Source: Aulostomus chinensis
Lineage: Eukaryota; Chordata; Actinopteri; Syngnathiformes; Aulostomidae
Direction: 5' to 3'
Length of the DNA stretch: 64,000 bases
NCBI GenBank assembly: GCA_037954235.1
Contig: JBBMOA010000018.1
Location: forward strand, 1,698,501 to 1,762,500
Below the pieces are notes generated by a model. It worked only from the letters and a program-made list of their open reading frames with translations, was not told where the DNA came from and made no database searches. This document shows, in pieces, positions 9,701 through 21,825 of this stretch; positions within the stretch are counted from its first letter, which is position 1; every line of letters begins with the position of its first letter. The position numbers and the translations under genes are program-made.

Positions 9701-12700
9701 ATGGAAACTTTTACACACCTGACCCAGACCTGCTCGCGCCTTCTTCTGATATGTGGCGTCATCGCACTGAAGGCGGAGCAGGCGGCGGATGACGGCGGCG
9801 GCTGGTGAGTCCTGACCAGCCGCACACTGCACCATACCGGCTGTAAGAGTTGCAGACCGTCGCTCCACCGTCTCCCCGGAGCTCCACGTACCGGCAGGAT
9901 GACGTCTGAGTCGCTCCGCCAGAAGCGCAGCGGCGTTTTCCTCTGTAGATTCAATATCCGGAGATAAATGCATTATTAATTTAGTTAAAAACCTTAAACA
10001 AATACCATGAACCTGCAAAGTTAGAGAAACAAATTATCCTCCTGCAGTTTTCCATGCCGACTCAGAATGTGTCTAAAACTATTCAAAAATCAAAAGTAAC
10101 ACTGAATAGAACGATGAGGTTTCATCTCAGTTTGAGGGACTGCAAGCTGAGAAAGGCCATCAGTGCCGGGCCGCGCCTCTAGGGGGCACTAAGCAGAATT
10201 TGACTCTCTAAACAGTCATGCAGACATACCGCTGTCTCGTCCTTTATTCTCATCCTCTGTCCTTTTCTTCTTTTTCTCCTGGGCACCAGAGGGAAACTTC
10301 CTCCATCATTACATCACCATCTCCTCCAAACGAATCTCGAGCTCGCAGTGTCTGGCGCTGCCCGCCATGAGGTGTCTAGTGAGTCATGACTCAAACGATG
10401 GATCGTGAACTCAGAATTTTCTCGTATTGGTTTATTCATTACAATATGGTGTCACTTGTCTAACATATTGATATGTTTTGAAAAACAAACAACAAAAAAG
10501 GAAAAAAAAACCCACTGGATTGGGGCCCCCCGACCACCCCCGGCCCCAAGCGGCTGCATAGTTGGCGTAGACCTCGGGCCGGCCCTGAAGGCCATACTTG
10601 AAATACATTTTTTTAAAGTTATTAATTATCTCGAGGGTTATTATTGTCATTATCAGGTGATGAAGAGCATCACGCAGCCTGCGGCTCACAGCCCAACACC
10701 TGAACAAGACTAAAACACGAGGAAGGGATTCCTCAACGAGCGGGAACACAGGAAATACTGCAGAAGGACATCAGCACGCACAGCCTTGATTAGACGGAGC
10801 ACACACGAGTTCAGTGTTAAACTGTTGGCTCCTGCACATGCGTTGATGTGGTCGTCTGCTTCGTGTTTGGCGGTGAAACCCTTGGTGATGGTTTTTGCTG
10901 CGTGAACGTCGGAGGCAGCGAGGTCGAGCTCTGATTGGTTGTTAACCTCATCCCACCCGGCAGGTCGGTCGATCCACACTCCGGCTTCCGTGATGAAGGT
11001 CCCTGCACCATCGACGTGCTGGAGCTCTCCTCGCTCTCCTACCACGTCTTCATTGAACGGTAGGATTCCACCCAACACTCCTGGCGTGTACAGTAACGGT
11101 CAGAACTCACGTCCATCTGCTGCTCGTGCGGTGGGCGTGACGCTGCTGCCTGTTGTCAGTCTGCTCATCACCTCAGTCACTGCAGGCTTGCTCTTTTTTT
11201 CCCCAGATGTTTTGAACCTTAAACACTGATTTGATGCCCTGAATTGTTCATGTAGCTTAGCTCATTAGCTCAGTCGAAAGTGGCGAGACTGAGTTGCGGT
11301 GTGTTTGCCTCCGTGTGCAGATACGCGTACAGCCGCCCCGTCATCCTCAGAGGTCTGACCGACAACACGGTACATCTTCACTCATTCACTCATTCATGGC
11401 ACAGTCAGCCCTGTCAGCTGAAACATGCCAGTTGAATGAGAGCCCACTTGGTTCCATTTGTGCTTTTATATTTGAAGTTCCAGAGGAAAACTCTGTCAGT
11501 TCCTTCCTGCCATCACGTTTCTTGTATAAAACTCTTATTGTAGAAGTTCCGGTCCTTGTGCTCCAGGTCCTCTTTACTAGAGGCATACGGCGACCGCACG
11601 GTCAGACTCAGTACCGCCAACACATACTCGTACAGGAAAGGTACGTCTGTCAGACGCAGCACACTTCAGCTTGACCTCTGACCTCTGCTTCACTCACCGT
11701 CCCGCTCATTTCAGTTGATGTCCTGTTCAGAGAGTTCGTGGACAAACTCCTGAGGCCTCAGTCGCTGGACGCCCTTGGCAGCGGTGAGTCACAGCCCCCC
11801 CAGGCGTTTCACAGTCGTCTCCAGGAACCGAGTCCTGGTCACGGCTGATTTAATGACCAGGATTTAATTCTGATAAACTGATAAAAGACAGCAAGCACAC
11901 AGCTTTTAAAATGCTTGATTTCTGAATGGAGTTTGGTTCTGATCAGCAACAGTAAGTTTGACGACTCGGCTGTAAGGTTTTTGCTGCATCAGGCTGCGTA
12001 GCCGGCCTTTGACCCGTAAATGACAAACATTAAACTGTTTAAAATATTGCATTTTATACATAAGTAACCTTAAACCACTTTAAAACGCCAGCCACGCCAG
12101 CAACGGGAAAAAAAACAATGTTGGCACGCACACCAACCCCATTAGCTTGAGTTTAGCTCTGCCCCGTTAGCATTGCAACAAGAATCAAAAGCACAACTCC
12201 AACATGAACAAAGGAGGTGACACAACATTCAAGTACTTGTTTTCTGAAGTACCTTTGACTTCCTGTTTGATTAAGATGTCTGGTTGTTGTCAGGATGTCC
12301 ACACAGAGCCGGTGGGTGGGCGGTGGCTTCTTAGCTGCTAACACCTGCTAAAAGGTGAATTAGGTGACAAAATAAACATCCCTCCTTCAATGTCACAGGA
12401 ATCAGAAAGGAATTAGGAACCTGAAATTGTGAAGTAGCTGAACCTGAAACATACCAGGTCCTCACAAGGTGGTGTCTTTCCTCATCAGACACACTCTATT
12501 TTTTTGGAGACAACAACTTCACCGAGTGGCAAAACCTGTTTGAGTTCTACGAGTCTCCGCCGTTCACGCTGCCTCACACCAGCGAGGCCCTCAGCTTCGG
12601 CATCGCAGGTCAGAGTTCAGAGCCCAGGCGCCGCTCGCAGGACCCGTGTCTTCAGACACCTTTTGTTGGTCACATCTCAAATCTGGAAAATTCCCGAGTG

Positions 12701-14904
12701 TTTTTTGTCCTTCAGGTCCTGGAACTGGAGTTCCCTTCCACTGGCACGGACCCGGCTACTCCGAGGTCATCTACGGCAGGAAGGTACGCCGTCAGAGACG
12801 TCAGGTGTCTTTGGTCCTGAATGCAGTTCAGTGTTTGGTGAACTTAGAATATTTCTGCTTTCACGGTACAGCGCTGGTTCCTCTACCCCCCTGACCAGGA
12901 GCCTCATTTCCACCCGAACAGCACCACCCTGTCCTGGCTGATGGAGACCTACGCCCACCTGCCACAGGAAGAGGCGCTGCTGGAGTGCACCCTCCGGCCC
13001 GGAGAGGTGACACACCCGTCCCATGTGTCCATCACTCTATAAGCTTCTGTCACAAGTGTTTGTATTGCATTGAGTGATGGGCGACGGCGTCATGTTCAGG
13101 ACAAAACTGTCAAAGATTCCTAAGCTTCTGATGAAGATCGCAAAACTTCCAGTCGAGGACAAAATTATTAGCCCCTCCATTTTAGGGTTCTTCAAGATTT
13201 TAACAGAGCATTTCTGAACACCCTATGTTTATATTAGAAGGCTCAAAATCTTTATATTTGCACCCAAAAACATAGACATTTAAGAAAAAGCTTAAATGAC
13301 CATGGACTTTATTATTATTTTTATTATTATTATTATGAGCCCCCTTTAAGAAATCACCATTTATGAAGTCATCTCACAAGCCACTTGTGTGCTGTGACCT
13401 GCTTTAACGCCACAGGTGATGTGGTGAAGCCTGGTAGAGAAGCCTCAGTGTGGGCCGTTGAGCTGCTGACAAAGCACCATGCTGGAGGAAATCAGGTTGG
13501 ACCTGAGAAAAAGAATTATTGATGCACACAAATGAGGACAAGGGTGTCCAAAGCTGTCCTCGCGAGTCCAAGTGTCAAGAAGTGGAGTGGGAGGTAGAAT
13601 CCAGAGATTCAAAGACAGCCATGCAGGGCAGAACCAGCCCTAAAGAGTTCAAAGACACTGGAAAGAAAACTGGTGAGAGACGTGTGAACCGGTGAACGGC
13701 TGGGCCACATCAGGACTCATAGTCTCTCAGAAGACCATCACTGGAGCTCTGCACAGGAGTGGACCGCGAGGTTGCAGACCAAGAAAAACTCCACTTTTGA
13801 GGAAAAGACACCTTCAAGCCAGACTTAAGTTTGCTCAGGACAACCCAGAGAGACTCTTCATACTTCATACGGTCTGATGAGACGAAACTGGAGCTCTGTT
13901 GCCATAGAGACACTGCTTCTGCTAGGAGAAAGAAGGGAGAGGCGTCTCACCCAGAGAACACCGTCCCCGCAGTGCAACATGGTGGTGGGAGTGTCGTGCT
14001 GTGGGGAGGCTTCAGTGCATCTGGAGCTGGAAATCTTGTCAAGGTGGAAGGAGTCGCGAATGAAGAGAAATATGTGGAGATTCTGAAGGAGAACCTGAAT
14101 CAGTCCGCACTAAAACTGGGTCTGGGTCGTGGCTTCATCCTCCAGCATGACAGCCACCCCAAACATACGTCCCTCCTGGTGGAGAACCGTCTCCAGAAGA
14201 CCAAGGTGAGTGCCCTGACTTCAACCAACTGAAAATATGTGGGTGACCCCAAGAAGAATGTCCATGCCAGAAGACCCTGGAAGCTGGAGGAACGCAGAGG
14301 TTTGCCAAAGAGGAACGGGCCAGGATTCCTCAAAAGAAGCGCCAGAGACCTGTTAAACTCCAACAAACGACTGCAGGCCGTTACCCAGCGAAGAGGTACG
14401 CAACCGACCAGTCGAATGTGGAGGGCGAAGGATTCTGACCTTGGTTCTTTTTGTGTTGGGAATATTTTCATTTCTGTGTGCAAAATAAAATAATTGAAGC
14501 TTCACAAAATAAAACTAGGGGCTCTAAAAAAGCTGTGTTGGACATTTTTTGCTCTGGTTCTTGGGAAGTACTTTTTAAATGGCATTTTTGTAGGGGGCTA
14601 ATAATTCTGTCCTCAACTGTATTTTTTTTTAATTATTATTCTGAAAGAGTGATTGTTTGTGTTCCCCTCATCGGTGATCTGGAGCGCTGGAAGTCGTCTC
14701 AGACACGTCTTCTCTGTGTCGCTTCTCCTTCAACCAACCGACCAACAGGGAGAGTCTCTGTTCATCGTCCAATTCCACTTCTCCTCAGGCTAACCAGACT
14801 ATTTCCTGATGTTTGTCTGTCAGGTGCTGTATTTCCCTGACCGGTGGTGGCACGCCACGCTCAACCTGGACACCAGCGTTTTCATCTCCACCTTCCTGGG
14901 CTGA
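9701..14904 (+). CDS. jmjd8: JmjC domain-containing protein 8 (9 exons, complete)
   Basis: Exons 9701-9804, 10964-11059, 11321-11369, 11544-11640, 11715-11783, 12489-12608, 12716-12783, 12872-13006 and 14824-14904 join in phase to 272 residues, close to the human length of about 264. The N-terminus carries a hydrophobic stretch (LLLICGVIAL) followed by A-rich residues, a signal peptide that fits the known ER-luminal location. The cupin/JmjC core includes TDNTKFRSLCSRSSLLEAYG, TLYFFGDNNFTEW, VPFHWHGPGYSEVIYGRK and the end VLYFPDRWWHATLNLDTS. The usual HxD/E iron motif reads H-W-H with a second His in WWH, as in the human protein, so demethylase or hydroxylase activity should not be assumed. 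The start was chosen because exon 1 ends in phase 2 and splits a Trp codon with exon 2. The gene lies tail to tail with STUB1, as in mammals. Intron 8 hosts a Tc1 transposon fossil. Confidence 0.93.
13150..14619 (+). mobile_element. degenerate Tc1/mariner transposon in JMJD8 intron 8
   Basis: Terminal inverted repeats are visible: gaggacaaaattattagccc at the left end and, inverted with one change, at 14595-14616. Between them lie broken transposase frames: LDLRKRIIDAHK near 13.5 kb, the HTH region and LKFAQDNPE at about 13.83 kb, then after a frameshift RSDETKLEL, GGGSVVLWGGFSASG and LQHDSHPKHTS up to about 14.2 kb. Stops and frame changes mean it is inactive. A TA follows the right end, while the left TA is not intact. 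Confidence 0.85.
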
Positions 14905-15369
14905 CATCAGACGCATGATGGCGTCCTAACAAGTTACGCAAGTGGATGTTTGAAGGGAGCAACCCTACTTTTCTGTATTTTTCACCCATGACGACGACGA
15001 TCCCTCGCAGCAGCCTTACATTCCAGATGAAACATTCAAACACTTTGTAACCACGACGTGAGTTTAATGACCAAAGCAGGAAACAGAGAAGCCGTCGCAC
15101 CTCAGGAGGGAAAGTTAAGATGGGCTGTAACCTCCCTCTTCCAGCTGCCGCTGTTTCTCTGCTCGTATGAACGAAATGTTGACTGTGTTGAGACGTCTTG
15201 GAACCTCCTCCTTCTTCAGTGGTGACAGGAGGGAGACCCGCGTGTGTGAAGGAGGGGCTCAGACAGGTTTTGACCACGACGTCTCCAGAACTTTCCCATA
15301 AATTCCCTGAAGGTCCATTTAACCAGAAACCACATCATAACCCACCAGTGGAAATTTGACTCGTCTTCA

Positions 15370-15375
15370 AATAAA
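15370..15375 (+). terminator. probable poly(A) signal of JMJD8
   Basis: A canonical AATAAA 466 bases after the JMJD8 stop codon. An ATTAAA at 15694-15699 is an alternative. Confidence 0.45.
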
Positions 15376-17101
15376 GTCGTATCGACCAAAACGCGTTGTT
15401 CTAAGAATCTCGACTGTACCACGTTCAGGTGTTTGAGGACAAAATCTCTTTTCTGAAAAGTCACTTTATTTTTCTCAGACTTTCACAGGCCAGTGATGTT
15501 TTCGAATTCCATGACTTTTCCAGACGGTATGAGAGCTGGAGGGAGACAGGACCTCCACTCTGACCTCTCAGTACGGCTCCCCCAGTTCTGAGTGTGCCCC
15601 CCCCCCCCCCCGGGACCTTCTCAGGTTAACAAGTCACTCTCAAGGTGACTGCTTCTTTTGTTTCATGATCTGAAGACACTCAGTTCACGAGGCATTAAAG
15701 TAAATTAAGACAAGCTCAGGCTGTTAGGAGCGCAGGGGCCAGCACTCGGGCTCTCCCTGTCGTGTCAGGCTTGGTTGGGCGTGACTGCAGCCGTCCGGGG
15801 GAGCTGAGGGGGGAGCGTGATCCTCCCCCGCACTATGGCCTCCTGGAGAAGCTCCTCGCCATCGGGTGAAAAGATGCGACTGATGACGCCACGCTTGACA
15901 GAAGAAGCATGCGGTAGAGCACGGAGCCCCCCAGCGCACCAGCGAGGGTGTTTTTGGGGGGGGGGGGGGTATGGGGAGCGCCGTGATCTTCAATTAGAGA
16001 AAACAAAACCAAAACAGATTCAAAACTGAGAGCAGACTTTTCCCGGTTCAACGTGTCGGAGGTTTCACAACACAGCAGTGACTGGAGACACCGAAGCAGC
16101 AGCTTCATTCCTCAAACCAGTTCCTGACGTGTTGGATGGGTTCCAGTTCTGACATCCGTCACGGAGACAGACCAGAGGGTGTGTCTCTCGGTCTTCTTCT
16201 CCGCCGTCTCAGCGAGCCGATACATGTGATTTAATGAACATACGTGACAACACGTGCCACCAACATCGTCACATGAACGATTTTGGTTCACTTCCTTTAC
16301 TTAGTCCAATCTCTTTCACCGTGGCGTCCAGAGTTCCGTGAGCTGTCGCATCTTCCTGTTGATGGACAGCTGGTCATCAGTCTGACCGCTGACACCTTTG
16401 AGTCTCATTTATACTGAATGACATCATCGGACTGAAGGGCCTTCCAATCAGCACTTTCTTTTTGCAAGTACTTGTGATGTGAAACTGAGCACGTGCAGAT
16501 TTGTAGCCTGAAACACCGGAACATCAAACAAGTTTAATTTTAACCATGCAGATGACATCACTCAGTCACTCAGTCACCAGATGAGGTGAAGGAAAACTAA
16601 TGTTCAATTTGTGACTGAAGGAAACAAGAGGAAGGGACGTGGGTACAGTAGAGAAAGGAAGTGGGGAAGGAGAGAAGGTGGCAGGGAAGCAGGAAAGGAA
16701 GAGGCAGTGGCGTCCGTCCAGGTGGATGACATCATCTCTCCAGATTGGTTGAAGTGGGTGACGAGGGCACAGGTGACAGCACGTCATCATCTTTGGTACC
16801 ACAGTGGTCTTGATGGCTGCCGGGTGATTCGACTCACGTGTAGCGTGTTTGAATGCAGTACAAGTCACCGAGTGCCTGCTGCGAGGTGAGAGCCATCAAA
16901 TCAACCGCAACAGTCAGCACTATGGCGCTCGATGAGGTCGAGGAACTGCAGAGTTCCTGAAGATTGTCTGTTGATTCGTCTTCACGCAGGACATCCAACA
17001 CATGACCACGCCCACGTTCATTACACTGACAGGTGAAATAGTGATTGTAGCTCGACGTAGGACAGCGACCGTCTCGCTGAGGGGCCGCTGGCACTCCCGG
17101 C
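15376..17101. other. 3' regions between convergent JMJD8 and STUB1
   Basis: No coding exon is recognisable. It probably contains the STUB1 3'UTR on the minus strand (a weak ATTAAA reads from 16533-16538). Homopolymer runs of C (about 15598-15612) and G (about 15956-15969) are present. Confidence 0.5.
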
Positions 17102-20100
17102 TCAGTAGTCTTCCACCCAGCCGTTCTCCAAAATAAAAGCATCGATGACTTCCTTCATGGCCAGGTTGGGGATGAGCTGGTCTTGGGTCAGCGGAGTTCG
17201 AGTCACTGGGTCAAAATGGCCGACTCGCTGCAAGTCAAGAACAGACATTTCATGGTGAAACAACACAAACGTTGGTAAGTGTTTGGTGAAAATTACGTTC
17301 CTGCACGAGTACCGGCCGCTCCCCCTCCTGTCCTCCAGGATCCTGTTTCATTGGTCCTTCGACCTGTGCTGGATCACCTGACCTCACGGGAATCCCTCAC
17401 TCTATAACAGGTGTTATTTTAATTGGGAAATCCCAGAATCCCCTCTGACGCCAATAAACTGGTGGGTGTTGAAGGTTCAGTTCGACATCAGATCCACCAG
17501 TAAACACCAGACTGGTGGATGGTGGAGGTTCAGTTCTACATCAGATCCACCAGTAAACACCAGACTGGTGGATGGTGGAGGTTCAGTTCTACATCAGATC
17601 CACCAGTAAACACCAGACCGGTGGATGGTGGAGGTTCAGTTCTACATCAGATCCACCAGTAAACACCAGACCGGTGGATGGTGGAGGTTCAGTTCTACAT
17701 CAGATCCACCAGTAAACACAAGACCGGTGGATGTTGGAGGTTCAGTTCTACATCAGATCCACCAGTAAACACCAGACTGGTGGACGTCGGAGGTTCAGTT
17801 CTACATCAGATCCACCAGTAACACCAGACTGGTGGACATCGGAGGTTCAGGTCTACATCAGATCCACCAGAAAAACCAGACTGGTGGATGGTGGAGGTTC
17901 AGTTCTACATCAGATCCACCAGTAACACCAGACCGGTGGATGTTGGAGGTTCAGTTCTACAACAGATCCACCAGTAACACCAGACTGGTGGACGTCGGAG
18001 GTTCAGTTCTACATCAGATCCACCAGTAAACACCAGACTGGTGGATGGTGGAGGTTCAGGTCTACATCAGATCCACCAGTAAACACCAGACTGGTGGATG
18101 TTGGAGGTTCAGTTCTACATCAGATCCACCAGTAACACCAGACTGGTGGACGTCGGAGGTTCAGTTCTACATCAGATCCACCAGTAAACACCAGACTGGT
18201 GGATGGTGGAGGTTCAGTTCTACATCAGATCCACCAGTAAACACCAGACCGGTGGATGGTGGAGGTTCAGTTCTACATCAGATCCACCAGTAAACACCAG
18301 ACCGGTGGATGGTGGAGGTTCAGTTCTACATCAGATCCACCAGTAAACACCAGACTGGAGTGGTGGAGGTTCAGTTCTACATCAGATCCACCAGTAAACA
18401 CCAGACTGGAGTGGTGGAGTCTTAAAAACCTGGGTTGCTAACAAGAGTCTAGAGGAGCCTACAGAGGTCATGGAGGTCATTAAAGGTCATCAGGGGAAAC
18501 ACAAGAAGCCTGAAGGTTAGTGATGGTGACCTTGAAGTCATGTGACCCTGGTGTAGTTCGTCCATTGACCAATGTTAGCTTAGCACTGCTAACCATTGCA
18601 TTTACTGTGTGTGTGTGTGTGTGTGGGGGGGGGGGGGGGGTGATGACCTGTAAGTGCTCCTCAATGTCTTTTCGTTCGTAGGTGACGCCGCTGGGCGTGA
18701 TGCACGGCTCTCTCATCAGCTCAAAGCTGATCTTTCCACACAGGAAGTCGGGGATCTCACGCTTCTAGAACAAATATTGTCATAACTCTGTCACACACTC
18801 TCAAACACGTGATGCACTTTTTGAAATCTGACACGCACTTCACACACCTAAGCAAGATGGAGCTACGCTAACACTTCTCACACACTACCACTCATTGTGC
18901 TAAGCTAACTAGCGTGGGTCTCTAGATGTTCTTCTGCTCAATTGAAGCGTTCTTGAGTCACTAACCTTCCTCTTCTCATCGACTTGAGAAAACAGCTCTT
19001 CCATGTCTGACAGGAACTTGTCCTGAGGAAGAAGACTTTTAGATGATGACCTATCCAGAGGAAGGAGACAGTCAGATGGCGTTATGACATCATCCCACCA
19101 TACCTACATGTTTAGTGTGAATCTCGTTGAGACGCTGCTGAACTCTGATGTCGTCACACTTGTCTTTGTGTGTCTGGCGACAGCCGTCCAGCTCTCTGTG
19201 GACCAAAAACACACCGTTAAATTGAGGAGGATTTGGAGGAGGATATTAGGGCATGACGTGGCGCCTGCCTCTGTTTCTCAGCGAGGATGAGTTTGGTGAG
19301 GTAGCCGTGCAGTTCGCACTCCTGGCTGATTCTTCTCTCCTCCAGGTTGTTCCACCGCTTTTTCTTCGCCATCCGCAAGGCGCTGGGGATGTCATCGCCG
19401 AAGTTGAGACGCTGCTCTTTTGCCAGGTTGTAAGCTGGGGGAAACAACAGCTGCATTAATATGTCAATCAAACTATCAACCTCTGTTGAGAGCAAGCACA
19501 AGGCTTTGTTACGGAGCTGATCCTCGCTGGCGTTCAACAGCGGTGTAACGGTAAATACAGTCCAACCAGCAACACAGGCACGGTAGGACGCCCCGGCTGA
19601 GTCAAAGTTTGGGTAAAACCTACCTCTCTGCAGGTTGCCGATGGCCTCGTCGTAGCTCTCCAGCTCCAGGTGACACTGACCCATGAAGAAGTGAGCTTTG
19701 ACCGACTGGCCGTCCAGCTCCAGAGCGCGTCTGCAGTCCGTCAGCGCTCGCTGGTACTGCTGCAGCTTCACGTAGCACAGCGCTCTGTTGGTGTAGAACG
19801 CCGGGACGGAACTGTGGTTCTAAAGGGGAAAAACACAGATGCACGCTGAGGGAACCACCATCATCATAAAAACCTTTCAGCTGGAGCTCTGAAACTACCC
19901 CCAAAGGGTCAGGCACCAAAACTAAACAACACATGAACCTGGACTCTATGTCAATCCAGTTGGACCCTGAAGCCCAATCCCAAACCGGGCCCCATCCACT
20001 GTGCCACTCCGTCAAAACACTCACCAACACTGGAGACAAAATGGTTTTACCATGGACAAATGGTAAGGTGAAGGCATGGTGAAGGCAACATGGGACAAAT

Positions 20101-20416
20101 AAGAGTTGTGTTTATGTTAACGACCACAGCAGAAGAAAGGAGTCGACGCTGATGTACACGTGCTGATTAAGGGTTTACTGTCCACTCCCTCCACTCGATT
20201 GGACCGGGGTGGCCCTCAATGTGGCGGCAGAACCAGAGTGGGTGTGGACAGGGCGAGTTAGCAGGGCCCAGTTTGGGATTGAGCCTGTGACACCGTAGTT
20301 ACTATGGCTTTGCTGTAGCAGGCGGCGGCTTCCAGGTACTTGCGGCTCAGGAACAGGCGGTTGCCCTGCTCCTTCATCTCCTGAGCTGAGGCCATTTTCT
20401 CTGGACTCTCAGACAT
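17102..20416 (-). CDS. stub1: STIP1 homology and U-box protein 1 / CHIP (7 coding exons, complete)
   Basis: E3 ubiquitin ligase and co-chaperone that binds the EEVD tail of HSP70/HSP90 and ubiquitinates clients in the cytosol. Exons on the minus strand: 20303-20416, 19624-19819, 19269-19434, 19108-19195, 18966-19022, 18648-18764 and 17102-17227, giving about 287 residues (human 303). Visible are the TPR domain (KEQGNRL, YTNRALCYVK, SVKAHFFMGQC, with the clamp Lys and Asn residues present), the charged helical hairpin (KEQRLNFGDDIPSALRMAKK), and the U-box (IPDFLCGKISFELMREPCIT as read with the neighbouring exon) ending in ENGWVEDY. The donor of exon 1 is ambiguous: GTAACT at 20302, or GTGTCA nine bases further, changes the TPR1 turn by three residues. 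Intron 3 appears to be GC-AG. Intron 6 holds a 53-bp minisatellite. Confidence 0.95.
17464..18420. repeat. 53-bp minisatellite in STUB1 intron 6 (about 18 copies)
   Basis: The unit runs gtggatggtggaggttcag, ttctacatcagatccacc, agtaaacaccagactg. The period is 53 bases, with some units one or a few bases shorter and the last two carrying a gactggagtgg variant. In each unit ATCCACCAG and CTGGTGGAT are inverted repeats separated by 11 bases. Confidence 0.95.
18606..18640. repeat. (GT)n(G)n tract beside the STUB1 exon 6 donor
   Basis: On the minus strand the donor of exon 6 (ACAG|GTCATC) is followed immediately by a run of about 16 C and an AC repeat. Confidence 0.9.
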
Positions 20417-21110
20417 TTTGTCCAGGGGAGGGGGGGTCACTGCAGTGGCGCCAGACCCCTCACGGTGCTCAGATCCAGCAGGACACTGAGGAGGACTGAT
20501 GAGACGCTGCGAGACAGGATGAGGAACAGGAGTCACTGCCACAGTGAACATGAGACAGAAAGCCTCCATTAAGACACACAGACATCTTGGATTGTTGCCG
20601 TTATTTAGCTTTGATCGACAAATAAACAGAGATGTGCTTTTGCTCAAGCCATCATATATGAATGATTATGTAGATATAATCCTTAAAGACACAGCGCCAT
20701 GGGCGGTTTATTCCATCCCCTAAATGTCTTGGTTTAGTCCGACAACACCGAAGACGCTCGAGCCAGCGAGTGATTTGGGTGTTTAAAAAAAAAGGGTGGG
20801 GGTGGGGCGGTTTACAGGGACGGCTATTTCTCCTCATGGTGCGGTGAAGACGTGACTGTCATGAAGGGTGAACTGCGTCACGTCACCGTTTGAGGTGCGT
20901 TGACCGATGCTAACACGTAGCTGACATGTAGCTAACACGTAGCCAACGGTTGCCTCACGTGCACTTCCTTGCCATGTGGTAATGCAGTCAAACACGTCCG
21001 CGTGTTCGTCGCTCCACGGGACTGACAGCAACATTCGCAAGCTAACAAATAACCCTCAAGCTAATTTAAACGAGTCCAGCCCCAGTCACTCACCCGGTTG
21101 TGACGTCAGC
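20417..21110 (-). promoter_or_regulatory. STUB1 5'UTR, 5'UTR intron and CRE-containing promoter region
   Basis: A good acceptor (tcctgtctcgcag) on the minus strand at 20507 starts a 5'UTR segment 20417-20506. A strong donor (ACCGG|GTGAGT, intron bases from 21093 down) marks a first noncoding exon at about 21094 onward, containing a palindromic TGACGTCA (21101-21108). No TATA box is obvious. The reading frame is open upstream of the chosen ATG to the acceptor, but without conserved residues. Confidence 0.5.
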
Positions 21111-21825
21111 AGGTATCTGTGGATTAACTGATACTGACTGATTGCTAATGTTGCTACACAGCGCAGCTGTTTTTCTTTAAATAAACTACAAGTTGGGAAT
21201 TGTCCTGCCAACGGATGTTTTGGTTTTGAGCCGTGACGTTTCACGTGTCGCTGGAAACCACGCCCAACTTCAAAATAAACGAACTCGACAAAATAACATT
21301 AAATAAACTAGAGAAATAATGATTATTCTTTTAGTGATTTACACTCTGTTACTCTGCAACTTCCCCTTCTTGATTAAAACTAAAACCGTTTTTAAATTAT
21401 GATTATAATAAGCAATACTATATATTCATTGTAATTACCACATTGTATGCTTTATCTGTGTCATCCCTGGATTTTAGGATACATTTCATACTGGAGAGTC
21501 ACACAGTATGTTTTATGGATTTTCATGATATTTATGCATTTTTAATCCCCGTGTTAATAAAGCCATGAATGTACGTGGACATCGATTAGTACTTGATGAG
21601 TACTTGATTAGTACTTGCATGAGAACGTCACAGAGGAGACTCCTGAGCCTCTGAGTGTTTTTTTTAATTGAAAGAATTCATATCCAGAAGTAAAACTTCA
21701 GAGAAAGAGAACAGAAGTCAGCAGATATGATATAGTTTGACTGGTATTGAGAATACTGTGTGTGAAACAACCAAAACTGTCACCCATCGTGAAGTTGATG
21801 CTGCTTGCTGCCCTGATAACGACTG
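21111..21825. other. AT-rich intergenic DNA upstream of STUB1
   Basis: No exon is recognisable. The sequence becomes AT-rich towards the start of the 34-bp minisatellite. Confidence 0.5.

Noticed and set aside
13692..14232. ORFs in JMJD8 intron 8 as protein-coding genes
   Set aside because: They are frameshifted pieces of a Tc1 transposase between terminal inverted repeats.
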